DNA of 64,000 nt from Vigna angularis (taxonomy: Eukaryota > Streptophyta > Magnoliopsida > Fabales > Fabaceae). The first letter of the stretch is position 1; the number at the start of each line of letters is the position of its first letter. The DNA is taken from positions 31,118,371 through 31,182,370 of the forward strand of contig NC_068976.1 in the NCBI RefSeq assembly GCF_016808095.1. The letters run 5' to 3'. The position numbers were made by a program, and so were the translations under genes. The notes beneath the pieces were generated by a model that did not search any database, was not told where the DNA came from, and saw only the letters and a program-made list of their open reading frames with translations. Of this stretch, positions 38,619 through 51,242 are shown one piece after another.

Positions 38619-39400
38619 TCACACACACAACAAGAATTTTAGAGTTGGTTCAGGCCCTTGAATAAAAGAGTACAGCCAGAAAAACGTGGAAACTCGAGAG
38701 GCAATTCCAATTTTAGCCTCTGGATTGTCCAGCTCTTCAACGAGTGCCGCAATGATCTTGGCAACCTCAACGGAGCAGGAGGTAGGAGTATACTTAATAC
38801 AACTTCCAACCTTCTTAAACCACAACACAATGCCTCAATCGAACTTTGGAAAGAATGAAACACAGCTTGCCGAACCACAAATGTCCCAATTAAAACCAAA
38901 ACGCAGATTAGGGTTCTTGTGGTTTACGATTTTAGGGATTACTAGGGAATGAAGGAAGAGAAGGATTACTTACCAAATGAAGGAACTGTTGAACGCGTCA
39001 CCTTAAGCAACCACAACAACGAACTTCGTGACCTCAATGCACCAAACCACACCGAGAAGGCTGAACGAGAAGGCAGAACGAGAAAACCGATAGAGAAGGC
39101 CGAACACAAACACTTCGTCAACAAACACCAATGTTTCGTCAACAAATTATGAGAGGCCAAAAGAGAAGAAGGTTCTTCGTTGAGGGAGAAGAAGAAAACG
39201 AAGTGAGTAGAATGAGGGACGATCAAACCGTACTTTTCCAGAAGCCGGAGCCCTAGAAATCATAACATTGAGCGCTTGGTGACTTGGTGACGATCAGAGA
39301 ATGAGAACGGGAATTGGAGGCGGTTGGAGCGAAAGGAATGAGATTCACGGCTTATGGAGGAGGCAGAGTGGGAAGAGGAAAGAATTTGGCTTTTCTGTCT
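38619..39400. other. GC-richer unidentified segment inside the CACTA element
   Basis: Overlapping ORFs on both strands (reverse 38619-38828 containing EVAKIIAALVEELDNPEAKI; forward 38686-38952 with ETREAIPILASGLSSSST). Composition is gene-like rather than AT-rich intergenic and could be another captured exon or the element's own leader. I cannot assign a family; neither frame matches anything I recognise. Confidence 0.35.
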
Positions 39401-39722
39401 AATTGTCGAAGTCTAATCTTTTTCCAAACTTCTATACCGATTTTAGCATTCATGAGGTATAGAAATTTTTTTTTAAAGTTATTCCTGTACCGGTTTTAGC
39501 TTTAATTAGGTATAAAAAAATTTCTTTAAATTATTTCTGTACCGGTTATAAGTTGAACCGGTTTAAAACCATCTTTTTTGTTTTTTTATACTTAATCTAA
39601 ACATAACTGGTGTAAAAAAGTTTACCTTATTTACAATAATGCCATCGTATCATTTTTTATACCTAGTAAATTTGAACAAGTATAAAAAATAGCTATAAAA
39701 AGTGTATTTTGCACTAGTGAAA

Positions 39723-40328
39723 TTAAGAATTATTAACATCTAAAATACTCTTTATTATTAATAAAAGAGTACAACTTATTTATAAATTAGAGTCTAAATT
39801 ATATGATAATACCATATTAAGTTTTCACTATATCATTACATCTGCGATATATATTCTATGCCCATGACAATAGTCTAATATTAATCTTCTGTATATCTCA
39901 TGTAAAAATATTTATAATAAGATAATCACCTATACATATTATTGAGTACGAAAGATTCTTCATTTCAAATATATGATGGAAAACCTTGATCAACTATTAA
40001 TTTTATACATTATCTTGTAAGTATATAATATCTTTCCGCATCTTTTTTTGACAATCGATTTCAATCCATTACATTTCATAAAATAATCTCACATAAATAC
40101 AATAATTAGGAATAAACGGATATATATATTAAAAATAATTTTGAAAAGGAAAATAAAAGATATATTAAAAAATATATTAAATAATATTGTTTTTACTTAA
40201 ACAAATATATTAAATAATATTGTTTTTACTTAAACAATATTCTTTATGTAAGGCCGGGATTAATACTTTTATAAGAGAGAAAATTAATAAGACCCAAATT
40301 CTTATTTCAACTATGAAATCATTGTTAA
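39723..40328. other. AT-rich intergenic DNA, no gene seen
   Basis: Between the CACTA right end and the MITE. A 29-bp direct duplication (AATATTGTTTTTACTTAAAC twice) occurs at 40185-40238. Confidence 0.65.
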
Positions 40329-40619
40329 GGCCTTTTCTTTTGAGTGAATTTGAGAGAGTGAATTTGAGAAGATTTGAAGATAAATTTTTTTGTCGTTTAA
40401 TTGAGTGAATTTGAAGATAAATGAGAGTGAATTTGGAAATAAATTTTTTTAATTTGTTACGTCAATACAATTCTATACTAATTCCACAAATTTTATTTCC
40501 AAATTTACTCTCATTTATCTCAAAATTCACTCAAATAAACGACAAAAAAATTTATCTTCAAATCTTCTCAAATCCCTTCAAATTTACTCCCTCAAATCCA
40601 TTCAAAAGAACAAGGCATA
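40329..40619. mobile_element. Foldback MITE, about 290 bp
   Basis: The left arm GGCCTTTTCTTTTGAGTGAA, running through AGATTTGAAGATAAATTTTT and TTGTCGTTTA, is the reverse complement of the right arm ending in TCAAAAGAACAAGGCA. A short unique centre lies around 40460-40500. The arms are about 120 bp, so nearly the whole element can fold into a hairpin. TSD uncertain. Confidence 0.75.
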
Positions 40620-43200
40620 AAGAAAAGATATTCTCTAGAGCTCTGAAAAATATTTGTTTATTAAGTGTAATATAATATAATTATTACAATATATAAAATT
40701 TAAAATTTATTTTTATCGTGTTGAATTTAGCAGTTGTGTGATCCATCCACATAAGTAGAGAAGTTTGATTTGTTAGTGTTTGCCAGAAATGGAGTGTTGA
40801 TGAGTTTAACGATAAGATGTGGATTTGGTTTGATGCGAGTGATGTGACTTCCATTGTGAACATTAGAAAAAGCTTTTAAATGGTGCGAAAAGATGTAATG
40901 AAAAGAAAGAAAACGAGCACAGGTTGTCTGGGACCATTATTTTATGTTTAAATAAATCTATTATGTATCTTTTAATGCTGTAGAATATATTTTCATCTTT
41001 AAAAAATATTGTAATAAGCTATTATTAATATTTTAAATGTATTTATGTAAAGTATCTCCTGAATAAGTAAATAACTTAAATATCTCCTCAATTTAGTCTT
41101 AATCATCTCATGTAAAACTTTTAGTTCAATTAACTACTTTTCGTGTCCATCAATTATTGAGATCACACTCTCACATATAATTGACTTTACTTTTGAAGAC
41201 TTGTATCTTAAATTAGATTCCAAGATTGTTTTCATCTATCATACTACCTTACATAAATATACATACAAAGAACTAAATATTATTTTTTATATAATATAGT
41301 AAATTCTCTGTAACCTACTAAATAATTCTTTTTCACACGAAAACTAAGTAATGTAAATCTTATATCAGTAAAACCAAAATAAATCTCTTTTCATTTAACG
41401 CACGTCCTGTAACTTCTACTTCCTCATTGGAAATATTACTATTCATAACAAGTCATCTCATTTTCAATCATATATACATTTTCATCTCCATTTTTAATTC
41501 AATTTATCACACCACTAATAGAAATAATCAGTTATCATATATCATATCAAAAATAAAACAAATATACCATGTTTTGAAATAATTTTACTAATATATTTTT
41601 CAATAAATGATCTACAAGGAAAATAAAATGAAATCAGAAAAATATTAATATTTCCTTAGAAAGGAAAACTATTAATTCATTTTCTTTTTTTATAAAGCTA
41701 ACATTAAATTTACCAAAGAAGTACTAGAAGAAAAAAATATTAAAAAATATATATACTCATTAGAAAAACATAAAAATAGAAATTCTTACTTTTTTTCATA
41801 TAAAAGAAAAGATAATACAAAAATAAAATACATAATTAATTATGTTTTTAATCTTTTATTAATAATTACATATTTTGGTTATAATACAAATAATGTCAAA
41901 AATCATAATAAATTAATATTTTTTTTATTAAAAAAACTTCACTATTAATCATTGATTACCATCCTTTAGTGATATTTTTAAGAAATATATGTTGAAAGTC
42001 TCCTATTAACTAAAATTAATATCAATATAAAATATAGAAATGAAGGCAAATTTTACTTCACAAGTTAGTTTTGTAGAGTTGAATTAGGTTTAAAGTTCAT
42101 TCCTTAACCTGATATCACAATTATATATTAAAATCTATTCTATCAAATTTATCTTTGTTAAACATATTGTTTTATCCTCTATTGGACTATTATCAAAATA
42201 TTCATTAATGTTTAATTTCATGTCTATATGTTAACGAATGTAAACTTGATTTTATAAATCGTAAAATTGACCTAGATTTAAAATACTTGAATAATAAATT
42301 TAATGAGTAAGTAGTAACTGAAATAATTAATTAGAACATCAATATTTATTTGAGATTAAGCGTATAGGTTTTAGAAAATAACAATTAATTAAAAAATAGT
42401 AAAAAGTATACTATAGTTTAATTAAATTTAGTGATTTCCATCCATTTTTTTTATCGTACATATTTAAAAAGTTAAATATGATACTACGTATACGTGTTTA
42501 AACTAATAAATTGTAAAGTTATTTAAATATCAATTAATAATTTATTAATAAATTATAACAACTTTACTTTTTATTTTCTCTTAAAAGTGTACCCATCTTA
42601 CATAGGAAAAAGTAAAATTCTTATATAATAATTGTTTGGATCGGTAACAACCATCAATTTCAAATGTAGTTTGTCAACTTTCTTATCATTTTCTCATATC
42701 CTTCTTATTGGTCTGATATGCACTTGGCACCCTCCCCTTTCGTTTGTCCATGCAAATTCATTCGTAATTATCTCCTACTATTGCTAATGGATCATTTTGA
42801 TAAGCTAAGCTACTTTGTACCTACTATTGCTAATGAATTGTGAAATTCATTATTTTTTTAAATTCAATTTCTCACGCTTGATCGCCAATACTAGGTTAAA
42901 ACTAACAAATTAGACTTTTAATTAGGGTGAGATTTTCTTAAAGGAAATTGATGTCATTGGAATATTTTTACATGGTTAAATTTGTAAATACATATAGAAT
43001 CTAATCAATTAAAATGAATTTCGATTAGTTTAAGAACGAATTTCTCTAACTTTTGTTTTTGTGTAAGATGTTTGTGAGAGACGAAGAAAATAGATTAAGA
43101 GTAGTGTAATTTTTTTAAATGATACTCTATTATTTTATTTTTAAAAATATTAAATTGTAAATAGGTTTTTTTAATAGCCGATTTCATTTTATTAAAACTT
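40620..43200. other. AT-rich intergenic DNA, no gene seen
   Basis: No ORF above 60 codons with recognisable content. A CTACTATTGCTAATG 15-mer is repeated at about 42775 and 42821. Confidence 0.65.
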
Positions 43201-43489
43201 ATCATATCTCTAAAAATAATTTATGTGGATTTTTTTTTCTTTTTTAATAAAACAACTCTAAGCTTTGGAGCTATGTAACGAGTGAGTTGTAGTAGGACTT
43301 TCTTAAGATAATGAAAACTAATAATTTATTTTTTATTTTAATTATAATTACGTGAATTGAAATCTATGATGAAGATGAAGATGAATATGATTTTAATTTT
43401 GATTTGAATTGAATTGTGGTTGTGTTGATGAAAATGAGATGTGCAATATTGTTTTGGAAGTCTGATGTGATAGAGAAAAGTTATAATGG

Positions 43490-45840
43490 TAGATTGGTAA
43501 AATTGTTGGATGAAGAAGGGAAACTTGATCATGTATATTGAGAATATGATCATGTATTATAGAAATAGAAATGGTATTGAGAGAGTTGAGTTATGGTTAG
43601 ATTTATATTTTCGTAAGGTTGAGATTCAATTATTTTGATGTAATTGAATTGTTCTATGATATATGTACTTGTTTGAGAATCGTGGTAATTTGAAATGCTA
43701 CAATATTTTAGAATGATTTCTATGCACTAGAATTTATAAGATTGGTATATAGTATTATTGTGTGTAAGAATGCATTGAATTGATACTTCTCATAGAATAT
43801 AGAGTCATATGGAGTGATATAGGTGTTTGGTAATGATGAAAAATTCCTAGTCATGGTCAAACACTTTCAAAAAGAGTAGAAATCATCCTTGAAGATGATA
43901 CCAACTCTACCTTGTGAACCACCTTTGGAGCCATAATGGAACATAGCTTGAAGAGTAGTGTAGGTTGTTTAGGCCATTGTATTCAGCCATGTAATGTAGG
44001 TTTTTTAAGGCTTGTATTAAGACCTATTTAGCATAAAGTTTTCTTTAAATTAGACATCCAAACCAAGTGGAAAGTGTGTGTCATGTGTCATGCTTCTATT
44101 TGAGAGGATTTGCCTTTTGTAGTGGCCATATGACACTCTAGGATTGGAGAGGTTTTATTTTTGGTAGTGACCACATGTCCCTCCACCATTAGAGAGGATT
44201 TGTGACACTTGTCTCTATTTGAGAAGGGTAGTATTTTGGCCAATGAGTGCAAATGTGAGAGATTATGCTTTTAGGGTTTTTAAGAGATACCCTTATCTAT
44301 ATATAGATTGTCTCCTCTCTTATAATTATCTTGGAAGTTTATTAATGTTATGCTGCCCAAATTTGGCCATACATTTCCTAGATCAAAACTAAAGCAATTC
44401 AGAGGCCCCTCTAGTCACCTTCCTCCTTGAGTTGGCCTCACCTCTCTTGGAGCTACCAAACACTACACCATCACCACCATATCTCCTAGAGGTCATGAGC
44501 TTCTACATCATCCACACCTTAGTTCATCATCCTTGGACCATTTACCACTAGTTTTTCACATTCAAGGAAACATCCTTCCATACACATCTCCTAGTTTTGG
44601 TTCAACCTAATTAAGGAGGTTGCTATAATGTAACTACTATAATATGAAAATTTAATGTTATTAACATTTTATTTTTAACTTTTGTTTGTACCATTAGGTG
44701 CAAGTGTGTGACCATTGGGCATCATAATGAAGTTTGAGAAAGATCAACCACTATTTTTTTATTGTTAAGTGTGCCTTGAGTATCATTAGGAGTTATAGTT
44801 CTAGTGGCTTGGGTGTTGGGCAGTGGAAAAATAATGTTAGGTGAGATTTTAAATAAAAATTTAGAGGGTTCTAGTGGAAAATGGCGTTGAGTAGTAGGCA
44901 CAACTTAGATAGTGAGCCATTATTTTGATTGCACTAGACAGACCTTTTATATTGTTGGGCATATTTTTTTAAAACAAATAGTTCTTTTGTTTTATAATGT
45001 TGGGCGGTGGATCTGTTATGCTAGGTGATTTTTAATTTGCTTTATTGAGAATTTGAAGTTATAAGAATTATATTTGGTTTGATAGTGTGAGGTATGAGTC
45101 AAAGTAGTTATTTTAAAGGGAAATACTACTTTTCTGTGTTGAAGTGTATTAAGGAGATATCATGAGTGAGATTATCCTAACTCTACTAGTATTCTACTTA
45201 TTTAGAGAAATATATCTAAATGGTAAGAGTTGAATGAGACTTCACAAAGTAGACATTATGATATGACAAATGATCATACTTATAGAACTAGTAAGGTTAA
45301 CCTTGTCATGACTTGATGGAGGATATTTCTCCTTATATTGTTATAAAATTGAGGAATTAGAAGTAAGTATGATATGTGTAGAGTCTCATGAGTCTATTTA
45401 ATATACTAGTCTACCAAAAATAGGGTCTAGCTTTATTTTGTTGTTTGAGCCGCTTTGGATTAATTTCTTTTAATAATGTAGGCAAATACTTAGTATTTGA
45501 TTTGATGAATGAGAACTATTTGTGCTATTGGGCCAGTTTCTACAATGAATATTTTTGTTGAATGAGCCATTGGGCTGAAGTTTGAAGAGAGATTATGAAA
45601 GTTGAGTTAAGGGTTGATTGCATCTTAGATAGAAGTTCAACATTATTTTGATGTGTATACACACTTTTAAAAGACCTTAATTTTTTTATGCATTAGTTTA
45701 CCCTCACATTCTTTTGTTTTGTGTTTTTGTTTTCTCTTTATGCAATGATTATATGATAATACGTGAGTAGAGAAAGACATAAGTGGTTGTAATAATAAAG
45801 GCAGTGATACATGTTTAGAGGTATCAAGGCAAAAAAATTA
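43490..45840 (+). mobile_element. Chromovirus-type LTR remnant, interrupted
   Basis: The 3' portion contains GTGTTGGGC(A/G)GTGG and GTTGGGCGGTGGATC (44810-45010), echoing the GCGCCCAGGCG units of the LTR at 16930. It ends with CCCTCACATTCTTTTG...TTTCTCTTTATGCAATGATTAT (about 45700-45750), the same tail order as in the LTRs ending at 48236 and 8490. Boundaries and TSD are not resolved. Confidence 0.4.
43824..44620 (+). mobile_element. LTR-like insertion with promoter features
   Basis: Starts TGTTTGGTAATGATG. It contains a strong TATA-type stretch, TATCTATATATAGATTG (44294-44310), followed by TCTCCTCTCTTATAA and a CT-rich leader, like the U3-R of plant copia LTRs. No internal coding region or PBS follows; the end is not resolved. 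Confidence 0.4.
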
Positions 45841-46139
45841 TATTAAGTGGCCAAACATTTTGAAATATTTTTAAATTATATGTAGCAAAGATTTTATAAA
45901 TTTTATAAATTATATATAATATATTAGGAATTGATGGGAATTAAATTAAATATATTTTTATTTCTTTTATAAAGCTTAACATTTAATGTTAATAAATACA
46001 AAATACAAAATCAAATATAATAAAGAGTAAAAATATAAGAATATAGAAAATAGAGTATTAGAGTTGATAGATGTTTTAAATTAATGAGACCATATTATTT
46101 TAATGTTAAAATAATTTGATAATACAAATAGAATTTTAT

Positions 46140-48236
46140 AAACGCGTCTCATTATCTAAGACACTTACTATCTCTCTAGAAACTTTTCTCTATACTTTCT
46201 CTCCCTTCTCTCTAAGTTTTTTAGCTCTTGAGTTATCTCTTTGACGATCAGAAGGTGCCTAGACGATCGCGGCAGTGAAGTCTACAACTTCATCCAATCA
46301 ATTTCTCTAAAGAGTAAGTTAGTTTATACTCTTTTCTTTGATCAATTTTTTTTCCTTACATGCTAGCTCTCTTTGATTTTCATGTGAAGTTTAAGTCTTC
46401 TATACGACTCTCTGCTAATTAGTGGTTTTAAGGTATACCATGATCATGTTTTTGTGAGTTGTAGGTGCAAATAGAGTTCCTTGAGCTGGTGGAGTCATCT
46501 TAGCTCTTGCAGAGCAGTTTGGTCCTTTATAAGGTAAGAGAAACTAATATTGTCCTTAATTTCATGAATTTATGTTTGCTATGTTGTGAGGAATTATGTT
46601 TGGTTGAATATGTTATGATTGAGATGATTGTTGTGTGATGTTTACATGTTGCTGAATAGTATTGGTCATGTTTGAGAATTGTATTGGTTTGAATGTTTCA
46701 TGTTGTTGTTTTGGAGTATAAATGGTATACATTAATATCGTATTGGGAAGTAGAGAGTAGGCTTAGTTATAGGTTGGTTTTTGGTCTAAAAGGAGGGTTT
46801 TGATAGGCGAAAAGTTGAGTTAATGATCAAATGGGAGAAACTGAGATTTTGGGTCTGTCTTATGGTTATTTTTAAAATTGTCTAAGCCTTATGTTAAGCA
46901 AAATCTGAAATGGAATTAGTCAATGGTTGATAGGTTTATTTTTGTGTTTTTTTTTATGAAAATGAAGGTTTAGGGTATGTTTTTGAGTCAATTGTGACTT
47001 GTTTAGACCCATACTTTGCAAATTTCTGGTTTAAAATATGTAGAATCGATCTTAGGTACTTTTGAGTTGTTGAGTTGTCTAGTGTATCTTGTTTCTAACC
47101 AAATGACCAACGTGGTACTCCATTTCCATATATAAACATATTTTCACATCAATCCTAGTGTTAGAGAACCTAAACTGATCATTTGGATAGGTCTAAGGTG
47201 CACCAAAATCAGAAAAATCATGTTAATGTCAAAACTAATTAAGAATAATCGATTATCAAGTGTAATAATAGATTATTTCAGTCAAAATGTTATCTTTTCT
47301 TTAAAACTCTCTGGAATAATCGATTTTTAGGTATGATAATTGATTATTTCAATCAAAAGGTCCCTTTGTATGAATTTTTTATGGAACAATAGATTATCAA
47401 GTGTGATAATGGATTATCCTAAAGAAAACCTTAAAATTTAAATTTATATTGGACATCTTGTATGCATGTTTGCTTTCTTTTGTTTTCTTCTTTTCTGTTT
47501 CTTAGGCATGGAAATGTAATGATAATGTATGACTTTTTTAGTAATTTCAATGGAATTTTTATGAGGTTTTATGCATGAAGTTATGTATATTTCCAAGTAT
47601 GGTTTGAAAAGGAATTTCAAGGAGAAAATTCTTAATGGTTGCTTCAATGTATTATTGTAGGAGCTTAGTTTTTTGGGTTATACTGACACTCTAATGGTCA
47701 TCCATTCAAAAGTAGAGAGGGGGGTCATGTGGTGAGAGTAGCAGGAGGTCCTAGTTTGGGAGTCGATACCATTGGCAAAGAGAGATGTTTAACGGACTAA
47801 ACTTATGTGGTTGCTTGGGGTGTGCTAATTGTTCCACCACCAGAAGTGCACAACCTGCCATAACTCGACAATAACACATGAGTCCAGATGTTATAATATG
47901 TTTAGGCGTTGTACTTAAGTTTGAAAGTTAAATATAATATATGATAGTTTTATGAATTCCATGTTTTATTCTTTTGATATTAGCTTATCCTTTTGTCTTT
48001 GTCGGTTTGTGTGTGCTTGTTTTCTCTTTTGCAATGATTATCTTAAATGGTGTGAGCTTAGAGAAACATCTTTCCAGTTGACCCAGCGCGGGGTTGAGGA
48101 TGAAACAGTGACATAGTTAGATGTTAGTTCTCCATGTGTAAGTCTTTTCCTTTAGAAACCTCTAGGTTTTCTTATCAATTATGATGTTTGTAACACTAAT
48201 TTTAGTAGTTTTATACTAGTTAAATGGGATATTACA
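46140..48236 (+). mobile_element. Solo LTR or LTR fragment, chromovirus-type
   Basis: Contains TTTCTCTCCCTTCTCTC, TTGACGATCAGAAGGTG, AAGAGTAAGTTAG, ATAAGGTAAGAGAAACT, GAGGTCCTAGTTTGGGAGTC, GTGCACAACCTGCC, AGCTTATCCTTTTGTC and ends AATGGGATATTACA. The same motifs in reverse occur in the TCTAC-flanked solo LTR at 15669-26558. ATAATCGATT-type motifs lie at 47240-47420. The left boundary is approximate. Confidence 0.55.
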
Positions 48237-48745
48237 AAAAACATTTATTAAGATGTTTTTTTCTATTTTCTCTTCCATTGTTTTTGAGTTTTTCGCTCGT
48301 CTTTCACTCTCATCGATTTTCTTTTATTTCTGAAAAGAAAAAAACTTGTTATTTCTTCTCTAATTTCTCATTTATTCTCTTCCATTCTTGAACAAAACAA
48401 AAGGTAAGTCTCACTTAGTAGTAAAATATTAGTTCAATAATTATTGATGAGTTGAAGAATATCAAAAAAACAAGGACAATCCTTTAAATATATGTGATTT
48501 CTTTTATAGTTATGATTATATAAATTATGTATTCTTTTTTATTGTATTAATTACAATAATTAAATATATAAATTTTAAATATATTATTTTGATTCTTCCA
48601 AAAATATTGATCAAAATTCGTCATTCAATAAAATAAAATAATAACTATAGAGTACTAGACATAAATAAGTAGTTAAATAACTTTTAAAAATATTTTTTAT
48701 TGCACTTAAATGTTATTTTAAATTATTTGTATTGGACTATAATTA

Positions 48746-48748
<3 letters not shown>

Positions 48749-48793
<45 letters not shown>
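48749..48793. repeat. (AT)n microsatellite
   Basis: About 22 uninterrupted AT units. Confidence 0.95.
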
Positions 48794-48798
<5 letters not shown>

Positions 48799-49731
48799 AT
48801 TAATTTTGGGTTGTTACAGTTTAAGAACAGAATATTAAGATCTAAGATAAGCTAACTTAAATTTTATAAATATGATTTAAATTTCAAACTTCATATATAT
48901 AATTAAATAATTGTAAAATTTTGATATATATGTTATTGAATAAAAATATACGTAAATTCTTGAATTTGATATGGAAAACTAAAAAAAGAAATATATTGAA
49001 ATAAGATTGGTGAAATTGATTTACATATTACGATAACAGATAAATAAAGTTTATATAGTTTTTTATGATTAGTTATTCTCTAAAAATAAATGAATAATAT
49101 ATATATTTTTTATTTTGTTCTTAGATAAATTAAATATTTGAATCAATTGAATTAATACATTGACATTTTAAATTGTATTGAGGAAATAAATATTCCGAAT
49201 TAAATAAAGTAAGTCAATTCAATTGAGAAAACAAACTAAGCTTTGTATGCTGTTTTTTAGTACCATATAAATTATCAATTTATGTATATATAAGTGGTAC
49301 TATGATCATGACCCTATGTACTTTTAAAATGTTTTACTTTCTAAACAATTCAAACTTATTGAATATCATTAAATGCATCCTCTACCTTTACCGAAAAGGA
49401 GAAGGCATAGAAAGATTATTCTCCTCCTTTGCTAAATATGGATTTATTGAGTTATCTTGCACAAAAATTAGTTGAAAATCTTTTATATTTTATTCCAATG
49501 AGCTGAACCAACATAAAAAGACGAAGAAGCGATGAAAGCTGTACTTTTAATTTACATGTACTTTTAGAATTTTAATTTACATGTACTTTTAAATAATTTT
49601 TAAATCAAATTATTAATTATATTTTAATTCAAACATGATAAATTTGAGGATTGGAAAGACAATGACAAATTTTAGAAAATGTTTTAGAGTTGTCAAAATT
49701 ATTTTTTATGTGTATAAAATTGGTAGAAATG

Positions 49732-49732
<1 letters not shown>
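48794..49732. other. AT-rich intergenic DNA, no gene seen
   Basis: Nothing recognisable. TTTAATTTACATGTACTTTT is tandemly repeated around 49545-49590. Confidence 0.65.

Positions 49733-49819
<87 letters not shown>
49733..49819. repeat. Long (TA)n microsatellite
   Basis: About 43 uninterrupted TA units. It generates poly-(YI) ORFs in several frames, which are artefacts. Confidence 0.97.
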
Positions 49820-49821
<2 letters not shown>

Positions 49822-50390
49822 ATAAAACATTTTGGACCAAAGCGTTCCTCACACATTAATATACTCTACCAGCGGAAAGTTGAAAGAGTAGTGTAAGATA
49901 GTTTATTTGGTTACTCTTCTAGTTTATAATTTAATGTAAAATAAGTTTAATTATGTTTTAAGTTTTTCTAAATTTGAATATTTTTAATTAAGTTTATATT
50001 TTAGAATTGAATCATAGCCTTTAAATCTTTTATTTGAAGTGACTATCTTATTTAATCATCTTGTTTATTTATCTCTACGTGTAAAGAAATATAAAATTTT
50101 ATGTTAATATAAATCGGAAACACGATTAATGAGAGCAGTAAAAGTCACTTAGAGTAATAAAAATTATATGTAAAACAAGATGAGACCGAAAAAATTAAAT
50201 AATAAAGATTCAATTAAAAAATTAAATAAAATTTAAATACAAATAATAAAGACTTTTTCAAATTGACATCGATATTACAAATTAAATAAAAATAATGAAC
50301 ATTCATTCAAACTAATGACACAAAATATCAGATTATACTCTAGTTAGCCTTTACACCATGTAACTTTGATCAATTTTGCTAAACCAATTT

Positions 50391-50726
50391 TCACAAAACT
50401 AACAACACAGTCAATTCCTCATAAAAATAGCAATCACGAAACACAAAACAAAGGTCAACTTCTCCTACATTAGGTGTGATTATTTGCATCTTCTTCCTAG
50501 AAACCGATGGAACACCCCGCAACCTTGAATGAGCTTCCAAAGACCTATACAAAAGGTAGACATCCATTACATCATAATAATATTATAGGAAGGAAGCAAA
50601 ATAGAAAGAAAAACTTACGCCTCTAATATATTTTTGATGGACAATGTGTTAGTTTTCTTATGCAAGGAACATAAGAGAACTACAAAAGAACGATCGGGAA
50701 CAATAACTAGCAATTGCCAATGACCC
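50391..50726 (-). pseudogene. Ulp1/C48 protease-like exons of a DNA transposon (remnant)
   Basis: The reverse strand TTGTAG at 50727 precedes an exon (50726-50619) encoding GHWQLLVIVPDRSFVVLLCS then LHKKTNTLSIKNILE, followed by GTAAGT. After a 74-bp intron ending TATAG (50545), a second exon encodes SLEAHSRLRGVPSVSRKKMQ then IITPN and a stop at 50391. GHWQLLVI.P...V...CSL is the His-active-site block of the Ulp1-like cysteine protease domain that accompanies plant CACTA/MULE transposases. The Cys block (normally ECGYYVM) is not in frame, so the fragment is dead or truncated. No transposon ends were located around it. Confidence 0.55.
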
Positions 50727-51242
50727 CTACAAGTTCTTCACTGTTTCCGATTTAATAATAAGATATGCCTCGGATAAAGTAAAAATATATGGCAAGTCAA
50801 ATATATAAAAGGAGCACTTCACATGGGTCCAAATCTGGATCTAGGATTTGGTCACCAATAACTGCTTATGCCTAATTTGCTCCAAACCTTGGGTGGAGGC
50901 AGGATACAAATAGGGGAGGACGATTGTTAGATCCTACACATATTACAACCCTCAGTACGTTACTAAACAGGATGAAAATAGAGAAACTATTATGAGCATT
51001 TCTTCCTGTCATACCAAACATAAACGATGACTATATTATATAGGATGTCTAAATTTTGGAAGATGAGAGAAAAGCAATACTTAGGCAACTCTATCAATAA
51101 CTCTCTAGAATGTCTTTTTGTTTTGGAGAGACCAAATTATCTTTATAGTTTATTTTGTATGCCTAACTTTTTAACTTCTAATTTTATCAGCAATACTGAC
51201 TCATGATAGAGAAAAAGTTAATGGCCAAGGGAAAAAGTTATA

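Larger units (their letters stand above)
35240..39719 (-). mobile_element. CACTA element with captured host exons
   Basis: Left end CACTAGTACAAAAATGG; the right end reverse-complements to CACTAGTGCAAAATACAC. TSD AAA lies at 35237-35239 and 39720-39722 (weakly informative in AT-rich DNA). Both subterminal regions carry many TTTTTATACCTA-type repeats in inverted orientation (35263-35500; 39430-39700). No En/Spm transposase is recognisable. The interior carries a VAMP72 exon (36800-36862) and an LHCB exon (37227-37388), both reverse strand and with splice sites, plus a GC-richer segment of unknown origin (38.6-39.4 kb). Strand is given after the captured exons. Confidence 0.85.

Noticed and set aside
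49629..49896. ORFs on both strands with long YIYIYI tracts
   Set aside because: Pure translation of the (TA)n microsatellite; no family content.
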